NCBI GenBank assembly: GCA_000222875.2
Contig: AFRD01000026.1
Coordinates: 62,001-126,000 of the forward strand
From: Periglandula ipomoeae IasaF13
Taxonomy: Eukaryota > Ascomycota > Sordariomycetes > Hypocreales > Clavicipitaceae
Direction: 5' to 3'
DNA: 64,000 bases
Positions 1-12,930 of this stretch are shown in pieces. Made by a program: the position numbers and the translations under genes. The number at the start of each line of letters is the position of its first letter. The stretch's first letter is position 1. Under the pieces are notes generated by a model, which ran no database searches, had not been told where the DNA came from, and saw only the letters and a list, made by a program, of their open reading frames with translations.

Positions 1-692
1 GTCTTTCGATGCCCGCAAGCCTATATACAAAGTCGGTTGATATCGACTACCTGTGTCAGTGTTCTATACTCATGTCTCGTCTGTGTAGTATCCCTTGTGC
101 CAAGACCCAGCAACCAGGATGCTCTCAGCACAAGAATACGTACATAGTTTGCCCTGCAACAAATGCACCTATATGTAATGGTATCCACCTCGCCTACAGG
201 AGGTTTCTTTAGCACGAGACTGTATGAGCGATCTTTCAGGAAGCGGCAAACTTTACACCATGTCGGACTTTCTCTCCCCTTGTCTGGTTTCACTTGTCTG
301 TGGATCGCAATGACCTTGGTGAGATCACATCTTTGACCATGGTGCTGGAGGTCTCCACTTAGAACATGCGAGGAACTCGATCACTCCAGCAGAACTCTGC
401 CCTTATGCAACTTCTGACGACAAATGTAACGGCCAGCTCGTGAGCGTTTAATGCGTTCCATCCAGGTAGTCCGGTCAAAAACCGAAATCTCGATCGGTAA
501 TCCTGGGCCAAGTCTATGGCTACATGCACAATTTTCGCTCAGCAAGCTTCGCTCAGTGAATGGGTGTTCTCAGCTTCTGAGTTCAAAAACAGACCTATTC
601 TGTAGTGACCGCATTCAACGAAGATGGTTTTGGAAAACCTCTAGACTGCAAACTTTTTAATTTCTACAATTTTTGTTTTCTTCACCTTCGGC
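1..692. other. 5' edge, no gene recognised
   Basis: Only short overlapping open frames on both strands, none resembling a known protein or extending past 90 codons. No RNA gene, repeat or mobile element seen. The last 100 bases or so probably include the promoter of the broken gene that starts at 693. Confidence 0.5.
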
Positions 693-2447
693 ATGGCAGC
701 ATCGATCAGAGACGGCATTGTTAAAGCCGCCACTGTTTTCTGGCAGTGGTCTGTTCCATACAAGAGCAGCCACCGTCCAAACGATAACATATACTCCGCA
801 TTATGGAGTCTATCAATTGATAAAAAGAATGTTGGTGACATTCTCCAGTCAACATTTCCAGCAATCCCTCGCGATGAGCTTCCCACAACAGAAATGGCTA
901 TTAGACGACTCGTTCGCGATCAACTTCCACCTCCGGGACCATCACAATCTGACGGCAAGGAAAAGGAAACGAGCCAAATTGGCGAAATTACTAGCGAGAC
1001 TCTCCTAGACCAAAAGTTTTTGTCAGAGGTAGCCGAAGAAGCCTGGACTCATCTGCCCCTCGAACTGCGACATCTCCTCGCCGCCATGAACGCACATCAC
1101 CTGGAGAAGAAGTTGCAATGCATGCTAGAAGATAACTTTCATGCTTCTGCAAGTAGACAGAGCATCGGAAGATCACTTTGCGGCATTAACAAGACGTTCT
1201 CCATGTGGCGCGAGGGCTACAAGGCGGCAATTAGCCGCTGTGAGCGGTACTTTGTCAACTTCTTCGCATTTCTGGCGTTTAGCGCCGTCTATCCTAATGT
1301 CGCTGCTGGCTTTCTTGACGAAAGGTCTTATAATTAGCGATCCATAGGTATGCGCATAACCAGCCTATGGCAGCTTTATTATCTATGGACTTTCCCCTTC
1401 CACTGCTGCTGGCTTCTGTTCAATTGGAGCTTAGAGAGACTACTCGGCGCCTTCGTCGGTAACACTGTCTACGCCTTTGCCGCCCTCATTCCTGCGGTGC
1501 ATGCTGCGTATTTGCAATCGTGGTTCAGAATCATGATGCTTGTATTGTCCATGTGCTGGCAATTAGGCGTCCAGTTCTATGCGGCAATTCGAGACTACGT
1601 CATGAGATTGATCACTCGTTGACAAATGAGCGCGCTGCGACAGTTACAAGACGCTGATAGCATTGATTGGGAGTTAGCTGATAAAAGCATTCTCAATGAG
1701 CTTACGACGCTGAAATCTTTCACGTCTCTGCAATCAGACGGGACACAAGTGTCACATTCCTGGGAGGATGTTGCCATACGTGTTTGCACGGAGCGATTTA
1801 TCCAATTCACAAACTGCTTCAGATTAGGGCGCCCGGCCGACCAACTAGTTGGCCTCGTGAAAGACGACCTTGAAGGCGTCATCAATACGTACGAGGACTA
1901 CGCATTCACGGCTCCTCGCAATGTCGAGTCTAGTCCTGATGACGGTCATGTCGAGCCGCGACTGCCCAAGTTCCTGCTCGTCTTTTTCGACATTGCCATT
2001 TTCGCTTAAGTCTGCTACTCGTTCTATCCACAACCATTCACCTTCAATACAGTTGTCGCCTACGGCGCCGTTGTCACCATAAAGCAGACGATTGTGGCGG
2101 TCAAGCGCTACCAGACTCCCAAGAGCGCAAGGAGGCTGTTCACTAACATGGCCGCAAATAATATCATGGGCGTTTTTCTGGTATCTACGCCTGTCACTGT
2201 TGATCCAAACATTCTCGCAGACACTGGCAAGTTTGTTGGCCTCACTCTAGCAATGACTTTTGCGACTATCTTCTTGGTCGAGCCAATTGCACCGCTTCTT
2301 CTGTCCGTGACAGAAAAAATGATTGCAGGTTGGAGCAGAGTAGCCAATCGTTTAAAGCGATCAAAAAGTCCAAAAGTAGATAATTATGAAAGCGACTCTG
2401 ACGCAACCGAAGTGGGACAGAATGATATGTCGCTGAGGAAAGGTTAG
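693..2447 (+). pseudogene. Membrane protein gene broken by three in-frame stops
   Basis: One reading frame runs for 585 codons from ATG 693 to a terminal TAG at 2445-2447. It is interrupted by TAG (1335-1337), TGA (1620-1622) and TAA (2007-2009). On both sides of each stop the same frame gives protein-like sequence. A soluble N-terminal part of about 190 residues is followed by hydrophobic spans (FVNFFAFLAFSAVY; LWQLYYLWTFPFHCCW; FVGNTVYAFAALIPAV; FFDIAIFA), a late pair (MGVFLVSTPVTV and GLTLAMTFATIFLVEPIAPLLL), and a charged tail with a Ser/Asp-rich end. I do not recognise the family. The only GT-AG pair around the first stop would give a 23-nt intron, far too short. Each stop can come from CAG, CGA or CAA by one C-to-T change. 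It is probably a pseudogene of a multi-pass membrane protein of unknown function; readthrough or sequence error are the alternatives. Confidence 0.65.
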
Positions 2448-5400
2448 GCAGGAGCACAAGTGATGTAAATATGGTGCAGTAGATCAGCGCGAGTTCATGT
2501 GGATAAAAGTTTTGGTTTGATACATCATAAGATGAAAAAATGCGAGTCTAACGACACGGAGGTATAGATATGCCATGCGGTCTCGTGTAACAAGTTTTTG
2601 TGTGGATCGGCTCAGGCCAAGATTTTTCAGTTGTTCACCATCGCTTACGTCCCAAATAAGCAGTACTACCATTCTGAATAAGGCGCCATTTGAGACGAAT
2701 GATGATAAAATGCCCGCTACATTCAATTTGAATGTATCGCGTTTTGTGCTGCAGCAAGTAGTATGAACAGATAGCTCGCTAATGTACCTACCCTACCCGG
2801 GGCTAGCTGTTACGAGCCATAGGCAGGTATAGAACTCAATTGGCGCTGGACATATTTGGGACGAGGAGAGCAAATGAACAACGAGTTGAGGTCGATGGTT
2901 CCTGCCAAGTTGGAATATTGAGCACATCATGCTGCCTCACTACGAGAACATTTAATTGAAGCGGCTATGGCGTCGCACTTTATTATTCTTCATGCATGTT
3001 CCACCCGCTGAAGCAGATACTATAGTAGATGCGAATCGACACGCCATGGAGCTGAGGTTTGTGAAATTCTCACCCTCAAGACGATTAACTCATGGCACAC
3101 ACAATAGATGAAAAATTTCCGACAGCGTTGGGGAGGAAGAAAGGCACAGAGTGAAGACTCAACAATCATGCGGTAAACCGAACCAATTTGTTACGCAAAC
3201 TTGTCCAGTATTGGAGAAGAGGCAAAGTTCAGTCTCAAATTATGTATGTCGGTAGCAAGTCGCAGCTCAGAAACAATCACTGGAAGGGTAAGTACATTTC
3301 GGACTTCGCCTTTCCAGTCCATCATCAAGCACTGTTTGGTCAGGTGAAGAAACTGAGTCATCGTCACTTCGTGTACTCATATCCCTGTTGAAGCAAGTCA
3401 TTTCGAGTACCATAATAAATAAACGTTCGCCGCCCGCAACTGGAGCAATCACGCTATGTACTAGCCTTGAATTTGTTCGTATCGAGGAGTTACGGCATGG
3501 TGTAGCTATGGCTGTTGATTCAAGCTATTAGATCCGGTGATTGAATTGGGAAAGAAGAGACAACGTGTGCTATGGTCAATGAAACCGAGATTTTGCCAAA
3601 ACAGCTTTTGTCGATCAATTTCCCGGCTTCCGTATCCAGTGCAACGTCAACTTACAACAGATCAGAACATGTCCGAATAGGGTAACGCGAAGCCCACTCA
3701 TCTATGACTTGTTCCTGTCTTTCGATAACTGGACAGTGCAACTGGGGCAGTGATAGCAACGGCTCACCGCAAACTACCATGTGGGATTTGTTTACAAAGC
3801 GGCACTGGTAAGAATTCCATGACGCGACAAAATCAAATCTAGCTTCGTTGCCCACTGGTTTACCATTCCAAATGACGACGATCAAGCAGAAAGCCTCCAA
3901 GCGGAGCTGGCTCCGGAGAGGATCCCGAAAGCAGGAGTCATGTCAAACTGTCGGAGTCGGAAGGCGTGCCGGTCTCTGGCCCACAACTCCGGAGAGATGG
4001 TTAGTTGCTTACTGCGTTCAGTTCCAATACATCCAAACGAAACCAACTAGCTCAGAGGTCGGACAAGCTGGGATAGACTACTAAACGGAGTAACCTCCTG
4101 GCTCAACAGCAAGTCCGCGCTTAGAAGTTGAATATGCTAGTACCAAATTCCTGGTTGTAATTTATTCCAAAACGATGGATTTGAACTGCTTTCATCCAAC
4201 TATTGTCCTTCCAGCCAAAATTGCAACAACTCTTCCCTAATCATGATGCTCGCAGCACTTAACTCGGCACAACCTACCAAGCAGCTCCTGCCGTTCGAAG
4301 TTGCCGGCCAACCATAAGCTTGACACCTCGCCCTCTGCATGCGCTACGTAGGAACTTGTCTAGGAAGTTGGGCTTGAGTCGACACCTAATTTGACATGGA
4401 TCTGTTTTGGCTCCGACTCCAGAGGATGTCTACGTAACCTCCACCCGTCATTGTACGCGACTTTCAGGATCTGATACCGAAGAGTACTAGCTCCTTACCC
4501 CTTTGTGGACGAAAGTGGAGTTTACACTATTGGTAATATTACCGGTTATGTCCATAACAAGTCAGTGCATCTGCAAGGACCAACGTGGTCTCGTTAAGCG
4601 ATGCGGGGGCGGTCTCGAAGATGGGCAAATCGCGCCACCGGGTGCCACCTAGTAAGTTCAGAACGCGTTCCAGACCAAGACGACCAGCAGGCAATTACTC
4701 GCTCATGATTTTGTTGTTCACAATGAAACAGATTCTCCATTTAGCTTCTTGCGCTAAATGAGGCTCGGCCGCTTGCACAGTTCATTCATTTGAGACTATC
4801 GGTTGACCTATTCATAAATATATCAACGATAGTATCTGCGAATGCAGTGAAAAATCTGAAACTAGTTGCGTCAAGTGATGAGAGCTATCCAATCTGGCTG
4901 TATCCCAGGGAAGAGACTGAAACTCACTGAGGGGCATTTCGCGTGCCCCCACGGTTGTTTGCTTCATAAGACGATGAGTGTTCAATCCAAGACAGTGACC
5001 CCAATCCGCCTGTCGACTCGTGACCAGTTGGTGAGCAGCATGTTTGCTGTGAACCGTTCCGAACCGAACCGTCGGTAAATTGAACTTGTCATGGTGTCAA
5101 ATAGCTTGGTTGCGCTTTGAATGATCATACTCTTTTTTTAATGGTACATCTTCCCCCTTCCACTACTATTTACCAGAACAAGCAAATATCATTGAACTAG
5201 GGTTAAACCGCCATTGGCCCTGCGCCTCCCCTTAGTTGCGAAAGTTCACGCGTCCGGTTAAACTTCAAGAAGACAAGGCTCCCGTTTTACGATGACGTGG
5301 AATGACGTTGCATTTGCTTGTTCTAGTTGTTCAGGAAATGGAGATCCCGGTATTTGCATGCCAGTGCCTCATCAGCACGAAACGAACGCGAGGAAAAACT

Positions 5401-6795
5401 TCGTCCCAAAACGCTCGTCTGGACCTCCCACCGGGCATCTCATTGAGACAAGAGCAGTGAATTCAACAAGGCACCGATCGGTGGAAAGGAGCAACCACGG
5501 TTCTCGGGACGAGAAAACAGAAACAGGAAAGATTGACGTACGTTAGATCTGTCTAGTCTTCTTCAAAGGCGGAGCTAGTAGCGACTAGCTCATCCTCACG
5601 TATGAAAGCGCCGGAGTTTGGTCCGCGTGGATGCAGCCTCTCACAAAATTACCCGAAATTCCTTGCTTTTCCATGAGCCGATATCCTTGGGGCTGAGTCA
5701 TCGACTCCCGCGTGGTAACAAAGCTTGCACATCAGAATTGGCGCCAGAACATATCCGTGCTTGTTTGCGCGCGATCACAATTGATTCACTAAATGTCGTA
5801 GACTTATCCACTGTGATAAAGTGATAGCAACTTCCAAAAAATGCTCTTTTGTTGATTCTTATTACTTCACCAGAGTTTAAATCTTGGTTGGAACAATACA
5901 GAATGGATTTTCTCGCTGAATTCTTCTGATTCCCAATCGTCATATGACTCGGATGGCTCAGCGTCTCGCGATGAGCACACCGAATTTGTTCTCATGTTGC
6001 AGATTTGGGTGAGACCGGAGAAACATCCATGTCCCACACGGGGTTTGGGTCAATGCCATGTCTGTCATCTGTTCTCTCAGGAAACAAGGAACTGTCAGAT
6101 GCACAAGATGGAAGTCTGCCACGGTATTGTCAAATACGCCATCTCAATCCGGCACTCGCATATGCCGGGATGACCCAGCTTGACACCACACTACCCCTGC
6201 TTCCGTTTCCGCTTACTGATTGTCAGATTGTAACATTTCTGTTCTTTGCGGGATAAGATCAAGGTCAAGAAAGGGGATTGGAATGATGTATGTTGTTTTT
6301 CTCTCTTCAATTCTACAATTTGGCGACTATTTATTGGCTGTCGTGCTCGTATCAATGCCACCATCGCTGCACGTGCTAGTACATTACGACATGTTTTCGT
6401 TTATTGTTGCCCCATCTCGTTCCCATCTGCTGCCCGATTAATCTGTTCAGGAGCCTAGTCCAGGATAGATTCCCGTCTTTAGCGCCTCACGGCACTAGCT
6501 CCGACCCTGAACAAGGCCGGACCTATCACAAATTAAACAGTTCAAGCCGATTCTTACTGAGAATCTCTTAGTGTCTGGGTGGTTCCCGATGGGGTCGAAT
6601 TGTACGCGAGGTAGTATCCCCGGGAGTACTTAGAGGCTTGCCATTCGACTTGCACCCTTGTCCCTCCCGTCGTCAGTATTTCATCACTGAAGCTGCTTCG
6701 TACAGGAACGATTGACACATACAATTGTCAACATCAGAGCGATTTTTCTTTAGAAACCGCAACAGGATCACATCCTCAGGTCCAATCAATTCATC
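2448..6795. other. 4.3-kb stretch without a supportable gene
   Basis: Only short, mutually overlapping frames on both strands (none above about 85 codons), none with a recognisable motif, signal peptide or plausible intron-joined continuation. No terminal repeats, transposase or reverse-transcriptase motifs seen. Old, unrecognisable relics cannot be excluded. Confidence 0.5.
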
Positions 6796-8142
6796 ATGCT
6801 CAAAATCCATCAGCTAATAGACCAAATATCAAGCCCTGGCTCACAAATCGAGCGTACCACTTCGGCAATCCGGCCAATCCCGCAAAGTTCCAGCAGTGAT
6901 TCAACAATTGGGTCGGGACAGCTGTATCTCACTTTGCAGCCGAAATCACCTTCCGGACAAGAAGATATTCAGCATCGGTCCCAAGTCGCCCAGTCCAATA
7001 GCCTAGACCCGGCCCCCTCAATAGCTTTCGATTAGCAATTAGCAGGTCTCCGCGCGCTCAAGGTGCGTCGTCGCCCAAATGCAGTAGCAGCCTGTTTCCA
7101 TTGCAAAAGAGATCATCTCAGGTAAATTACTACTCTAGAAGCCTCTTCAAATGCGTCCGACACTTTGATGATGATTTTCTTCACGCTTCAGGTGTGATGG
7201 TATATTGAGGAGCTACCCCTGGTTCCCCCAAACAGCAAAAGCAACCCTGATACTACGGGTACAAAGTGAATGAAGACCACGCACAGCTAACAGTTTGAAA
7301 AAGGACTACGACCATGCTCAAGGTGCACCAAAAACGGAAATGAAGCTACATGTGTTGACGTGCCCCGTAAGAAACGCGGAAGACCCCCACGGAATCGTCC
7401 TGCCGAATCAGGCTCGCATGACGAGGCCACGCCTCATTGCAGAAAACCAAAACCCTATATAAGTATCAATGCTGCTCTTACAACATCGCAAATCAGCGAC
7501 CGAAGCCGACTTCCCTCGGCCTTAATTATTCCTCCTGGGAGAAACATTCCGACGAATGCCGGCAAAAGCTTTTCAGACCAAGATTTGACAGCTGTTAACA
7601 TTATATCCCCCATTTCGGATGTGTCACATGAGCCTATGGCATACTTGAATTTAGATCTCAAATTTGTCAAAGCGTCCGCATCCTTCGGAAAAGTTATCGG
7701 AGTGTCAAACATTACCAATAAAACGCTGGGCGAGATCGTCTGTCCAATAGACTTTGAAACGGTCTTCCAGATTCAACGACACAGTCTGAACGAGAGAAAC
7801 AAGCATGACTCCAATTATTTGTCTCCCATTGTGGGAATGGAATCGCAGGCGATTCGCAAACTCAGCTTTGCTAGCGATGATATCGAACGACTGCCGTTTG
7901 GTCAGGTCGACTTTCTGTCTTTCAAGAATTCCGAGGGCAAACACGAGAGGTTTCTTGTTCGTAGAAGCCTGGTCAAGGAGTCGGCGTTCTATTTCATCGC
8001 TTTATGGCTGCAGGTCCCTCAAAAACCACGGCCGTCACTGCATCCGCCAGCATTGCCCTCGCCTTCGCCGTCTCCAACTACCAATGCTTTGAAGTCTCCA
8101 GCGGGCGTCAATGACCGACAGACAAGAGCAGGTAATGATTGA
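6796..8142 (+). CDS. Zn2Cys6 transcription factor with PAS-like region
   Basis: Probable nuclear DNA-binding regulator. Exons 6796-7121, 7192-7199 and 7304-8142 join with canonical GT-AG introns (GTAAAT...TTCAG; GTATAT...AAAAG). They assemble a full Zn2Cys6 cluster with spacing C-x2-C-x6-C-x5-C-x2-C-x8-C (CFHCKRDHLRCDG then RPCSRC...TC), followed by the basic stretch KKRGRPPRN. The middle exon is only 8 nt and supplies the central Cys-Asp. Downstream, MAYLNLDLKFVKASASFG and the segment up to AFYFIALWLQ match the PAS-like region of a common fungal C6-factor family. The C-terminus is Pro/Ser-rich. The joined reading is 391 codons but contains one TAG at 7033-7035 just upstream of the zinc cluster. 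Either a further small intron removes it, or translation starts differently, or the gene is broken. No target is predictable. Confidence 0.7.
7192..7199 (+). other. 8-nt microexon inside the zinc cluster
   Basis: Positions 7192-7199 lie between introns 7122-7191 (70 nt) and 7200-7303 (104 nt). Only inclusion of these 8 bases restores the third zinc-cluster Cys, the following Asp and the frame into RPCSRC. Both flanking introns have GT...AG ends. Confidence 0.65.
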
Positions 8143-8658
8143 CAGACTTGAAACCACGAATACCCGATATCAAGCCCGAATGGCTGCTATGTGTGGCACT
8201 TCAATCGCCGAGACGGAAGTAGATACGATCAGGTGGATGCATCTTCCCGCCCATGTCGTGCGGAGAACACGCACATGGCGACGCGATCCTTTCCGCCGGA
8301 TCTACATCTCACCCCTTACCTGCGCTGTGGATACATCCTGGTCAATCCCATGCAGTCGTATTGAGTATACTTTCCCTTGCATAAGTGGGAGAAAAGATCC
8401 AAAGGCACGGTTGCTTGCTGGCGCTAGATCCTGCAAGCCACAGTTTTGTGTTTCCAGCACGAAATGCGCTGCGCCATCGGCGAAACGTTTTCCCAAAATG
8501 AGGCTGGCAATGAGCCATCGCGGCAGTTGTCAATCGGCACTTTTTATGTTTGCACGACCAGTTCATCTCATCCGTGTGACCAAAAGCAGGACTTTTTCCC
8601 TGTGACATTGTCCATTGTGCGCCCCAGATAATCTTTTCGTCTGACAGAACTAGAGACG
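8143..8658. other. Intergenic, TF to RhoGEF
   Basis: Several overlapping frames on both strands (the longest about 164 codons starting at 8111), none recognisable. I see no Cdc24 N-terminal calponin-homology-like sequence here, so the RhoGEF is not obviously extended upstream. This interval should hold the RhoGEF promoter. Confidence 0.45.
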
Positions 8659-9934
8659 ATGCAGCTCCCGGTGTCACCGTCAATATCAACTCAAACTGGC
8701 CCCACCAACCGTTATGCCTTGGTCGTTTCCGAACTTAGATGCACAGAGAGCAGCTATGTCACTGCACTGAGACGACTGTCATACCTCAAATGCCTTTCTC
8801 GAGATCAAAATATCCTCGATTCAGTGGCCATCAACGAAACTTTCGGGAATGTAGACGACATTCTGCGATTCCACGAAGCTCTCCTCCCCAGGATAGAGGC
8901 TACCGCACTCCTCCCGGACGCGGAACAAGGCTGGGGCGCGGTCTTCTCGTCTTTGATAGATGCTGCGGACATGTACATCACGTATATCGGAAATCATCAG
9001 AGCCACCTGAACGCCACTATTCAATACCAATCCCAATTGATATCCCTGGCGGGTCCACCAGATGTTCTGCAGCAAGTTGGCGATGTCGCCATGATTCACC
9101 TCACTTTTCTGCGTCCGTACTCTCGCTTCGCCAAGTACGCCGTTTTCATTCAGGTAGGTGAACCTCCATACACAATCCAATTGTCTGCGTCGATGGGCAA
9201 TAGCTAATGCAAGTCGTTGCAGGAAATGCTCCGTTATATGCAATGTGAATCCCAGCGCTGGGGACTAGAAGCTGCTCTCTCACTGCACAATACCACATTA
9301 GCTAGAGCTAGCGAAGCCCTCGAGAGAACCCACCTCGAACGAGCACGAATTAATCTCCTGGACAAAATGGAAGACTGGAAGATGCACCTCCCACGTTTGT
9401 TCGGAAAGCTATTACTGTTCCAGAGCCTAGGGTGCAAACCTAGAGCTGCGCGAGATTCAGTTTTAGAGGTAAGGCTATCAGAGAAATAAAAACACCACAG
9501 CTCGTGCAGCATAACGCCCCACGGTTACGCTCAATCACATCCAATTGCCTTGGCGAGTCAATCATGCTGACACGTCTATAGTTCGAAGTATATCTTTTCG
9601 AGCGCATTCTTGTCTTTTGCAAGAAGAAAAAGAATAAAGACCGAAATTTCCTAAGACTAAAGGGACGCATATACATGCAAAATATCTCAGCAATAGAGAC
9701 CACCACTGGTAAGTCCAACGAAAAGGGTGATACACACGAAGGGCACCAGACTGATTGAGCGCAAAAGGTCAACACGCGCCCCATGAAATGACCCTCTCAT
9801 GGCACGGCGATGGTCAAGATCAAACGTCAATTATCCATTTTAGCAGTCGAGAAGGCATGGAGAAGTGGATGGCGAAGTTAAGGATGGCGTGGGAACGTCA
9901 TAAGGATGAAATGTCTATTAGGCGAAATAATTGA
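8659..9934 (+). CDS. Cdc24-like DH-PH Rho guanine nucleotide exchange factor
   Basis: Predicted to load GTP onto a Rho-family GTPase such as Cdc42 or Rac at the cell cortex. Four exons, 8659-9153, 9223-9468, 9582-9708 and 9768-9934, join in frame to 344 residues ending in TGA; introns are 69, 113 and 59 nt with GT-AG ends and a GCTAAT branch in the first. The DH domain is the first 240 residues or so (RYALVVSELRCTESSYV; FGNVDDILRFHEALLPRIE). The PH domain follows (FEVYLFERILVFCKKKK, then MTLSWHGDGQDQTSIIHF and a final helix MEKWMAKLRMAWERH). The PH wording resembles Cdc24/Scd1. Unlike full-length Cdc24 there is no N-terminal CH-like region and no C-terminal PB1 domain, so it is a minimal DH-PH protein. 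No internal stop. Confidence 0.82.
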
Positions 9935-12930
9935 AATTATACTTATTAAAAAAAAAAAAAAAGAGAATTGAATATTTATATTAATAGTTCACGCTGAACA
10001 CATACATCAATTGAAGTGTCTGACTGAGTACTATACTTCGAGGTAATCACACGCTTGTTCTAACTACCCCACCGGACAATGGTGGGGTAAAAGTCAATCT
10101 TTCCGATGGAGGCGCGGTGGCACTACCCTGGAACTCGCTGTGAAAATCGTTCCAACATTATGTTTTCTTATGTATGAGATTTCTTCTAGCAGATGAATTC
10201 AATATTGATCAGTTATTATATAGTGACTCGTAATTTTCATTAATAAGTCAACGACTTACCCTATTTCTATTCCTGGGATACATTCGCTTTTTGTTGTTGC
10301 TTGTAAGCTTGAAAAGATTACTCATACTTAATAGGTATCTAGTCAAAACACTTCGATTAACAGCATTAATTGATTCTGACAAATTCTACAACCCTGACAA
10401 ATGCCGGGAAGTCCAAGGAAGCCCCGAGCATCACATCTCAAAGGCTACTTCCTACTCAATCCCACCCATGGCTCAAACTCGTAAGACACTCACTATGTGC
10501 ACCGACAGGATCTTTTTTTCTTTGAAACCCCTGGGCCATTGATAATCAAGCGGAAAAAATCCGCGCTCCGAAACAAGCAATTGTCCACGTTACTTCGGGT
10601 GCAGTTTCCGTACGTATCCGACGCGGCTAAAGTACTATGGCGGCAGTGTATCATCACAAAGTCAAAGGAACACAAGGACCGGGAACGTACCGGCACCAGC
10701 CAGCTATGATCACCAACGTGCAGGTACTGGAAAAAAGAAAAAGCAAAAAAATAGGAAAGCTCTTCCATGGACGACCCAAGTCGTTCCATGTGGCAAAAGC
10801 CTCAGCTCCGTAGTAGCTCGTCCCGGTGCCGAGGCGTAAAAAGCGATGTTGGGTGCCGAAAAGACCGGTCTGTAGCTGTCATCGAAAAGTGCGCGGCGGA
10901 TGGCATTCTATGCAGGGAGACCGCCGATCCGGTTGACACACGACTTCCTTTGTTCCGAGAGGATCAGGTCAGACAGACACGCATCGCAAAAGGGCCAACA
11001 GCCCTGTCCGTCCCGCAAGCTTGGACCAGGACAAGAAATCTCAGCGACTGCCAAGGTGCCACCGGCCCCCCTTGACATTGACTTTGACAGCTACGCTTCT
11101 GTGTGATTGTCACACGGTGACTATGCGGGTGAGTGAAGATCCCAGGCCGCCAACGATATTGTACTGTTACTTTCGTGGTTGGCTTCACCACGCACAAGCT
11201 CTGTTTCGGACTCAGTTCCGAGCGATCGATTAGCTGGAACACAATGTCGCAACTGGACGTTGGGTGATTTCAGCCAGCTCCGGCTGAATCCCCCGTGCCT
11301 CTCTCCCTCTGCCTGTCCCGAAATCGTGGTTCTCATCTCACGGATCGAGGTTTCTTTAGAGCCCTTATCTCCGCTTTCGAACCCCTCCCTTCCCCCAAAT
11401 TTTGGAAAAGGTGGTCCCCTAGGCCATGCTAACCAAGAGTCGAAGACCAACCTTGCCAGCTCCCGCATTACTGGAGCATCACATGCTAAAACCCCGCGAG
11501 GTTCAACTCGCCCTTGTGGAGGACATGATGCACGTGGCGGGGATGTAACGGCTGGATAAATGAGCTTAAGTGAAAAAAACATAGTCACAGCACGCGCCAC
11601 GGGCAGGTTCTGTTGCAAAGCGATTACACTTTGCCGCCAAAGGCATGCCGGGCCATATCCCCAAGGTCCATGTATCTGTCGTTGTCGTACAAGATTAGAC
11701 CTCCAACGCCACAGGAGCCGCTCGGTCAGTGCCTTGTTGCACCTGCTGAGTGCCTGCCCTTTGTTCTCTGATATTTGGGCTGCATGGGGAAAAATCAGGA
11801 TGCAGTACCTCAGCCTCAAACTTCCCTGTTGATCTTTCACATATTTCAAGGTGTCACGGTTCACAAACTGAGCCGTTTGTCTCTCGTTCAACGTTATATC
11901 GGTGGCTGACTGAGTCTGTAAACCCTTGTATGCCTTGACCGGTCAAGCACCAGAGGACATGGATTCGGACGCATTTGGTCCCAACACATGTGCCGAAACT
12001 TTGGGGGGAAAATATCCCTAGTTGGTGAGAATCAGGCCATTCGATGACATGAGACATGCAAGTCTCACTTGTCAAGTGAGTTGACAGCAACCAGGTTGGA
12101 CAGAGCACAGCTGCCGCCTCACGCTAGCAACGCGGAACCTCGCCAAGTTCATAGTGGATAGTATCGGTTGTGGGTGGAAGTAAATATGGGAGCCGTGTCA
12201 GTCGCAAGGCGCACAGCCAGAAAGCCGCTAATGTGATTCCTGTGAGTGCAATTTGAGAATAGGTTGCTTCGCCTCAAACATGTTACACTGTGATAAGCAG
12301 CATCCATCTCAGATCAAGGTTCACTTTTTTTCTGAGTTTATTGTCCCAAACCATTGGCCAAATAACAGGACTAGCGTGGGTGATGAATGACAGGGGTCAT
12401 GCAAAGTTCCTCGCCCCTCAGATTTTTGGAGGATAATGCCAACGCCGGCTCTAAGTCATTTGAGCAGTTCCAAAGCACAGGACGTCTCCGTATCAAGGCA
12501 AAGGCGCAAAAGATGTCCAATACAAGGAACACATAATCGGCGATAGAGTCTAGTTCAGCTGACCCGATTATGTGACAGGTAGCCGAGGTCACCAATGATG
12601 TGCTCTGTGCCATTGTGAGGAGAAGCACTCTCAATGGTTCTACTCGACCACATGAGCATGCAAGTGTTTGTATGCAGTCTTCGCTACCACTTCTCTTGGC
12701 CATCTGGTCCGTGGGCGGAGTGTGGCCCTGAAAGGCAGGTTCCTTTGATACTCAAAACGCACTAAGTCTCTGTGGTTCCAGTCAGGGTATATTGCGACCA
12801 TGTCGTCAGACCTTCAACCCTAGAGTTGATTGAAGCCAGCCTAACATCTGTGCATGATATATGACAAGCTAATTGTACCGTTTCATGATGATCAGTTGAA
12901 AAGAAGCATCCACGTTGCTGGCGTATGCGA
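9935..12930. other. Gene-poor region, part 1
   Basis: AT-rich bases with an A-run near 9949-9962, then mixed-composition DNA. The longest frame is a 256-codon minus-strand one at 11121-11891. It has no recognisable motif, is overlapped by a 126-codon frame on the other strand, and is not called. No transposon signature seen. Confidence 0.45.

Noticed and set aside
1325..1347. 23-nt GT-AG intron that would remove the first TAG
   Set aside because: Far below the size of the other introns in this window (51-113 nt) and not a multiple of three.
11121..11891. 256-codon minus-strand frame in the gene-poor region
   Set aside because: No motif, no protein-like pattern, overlapped by frames on the other strand; length alone is not enough.
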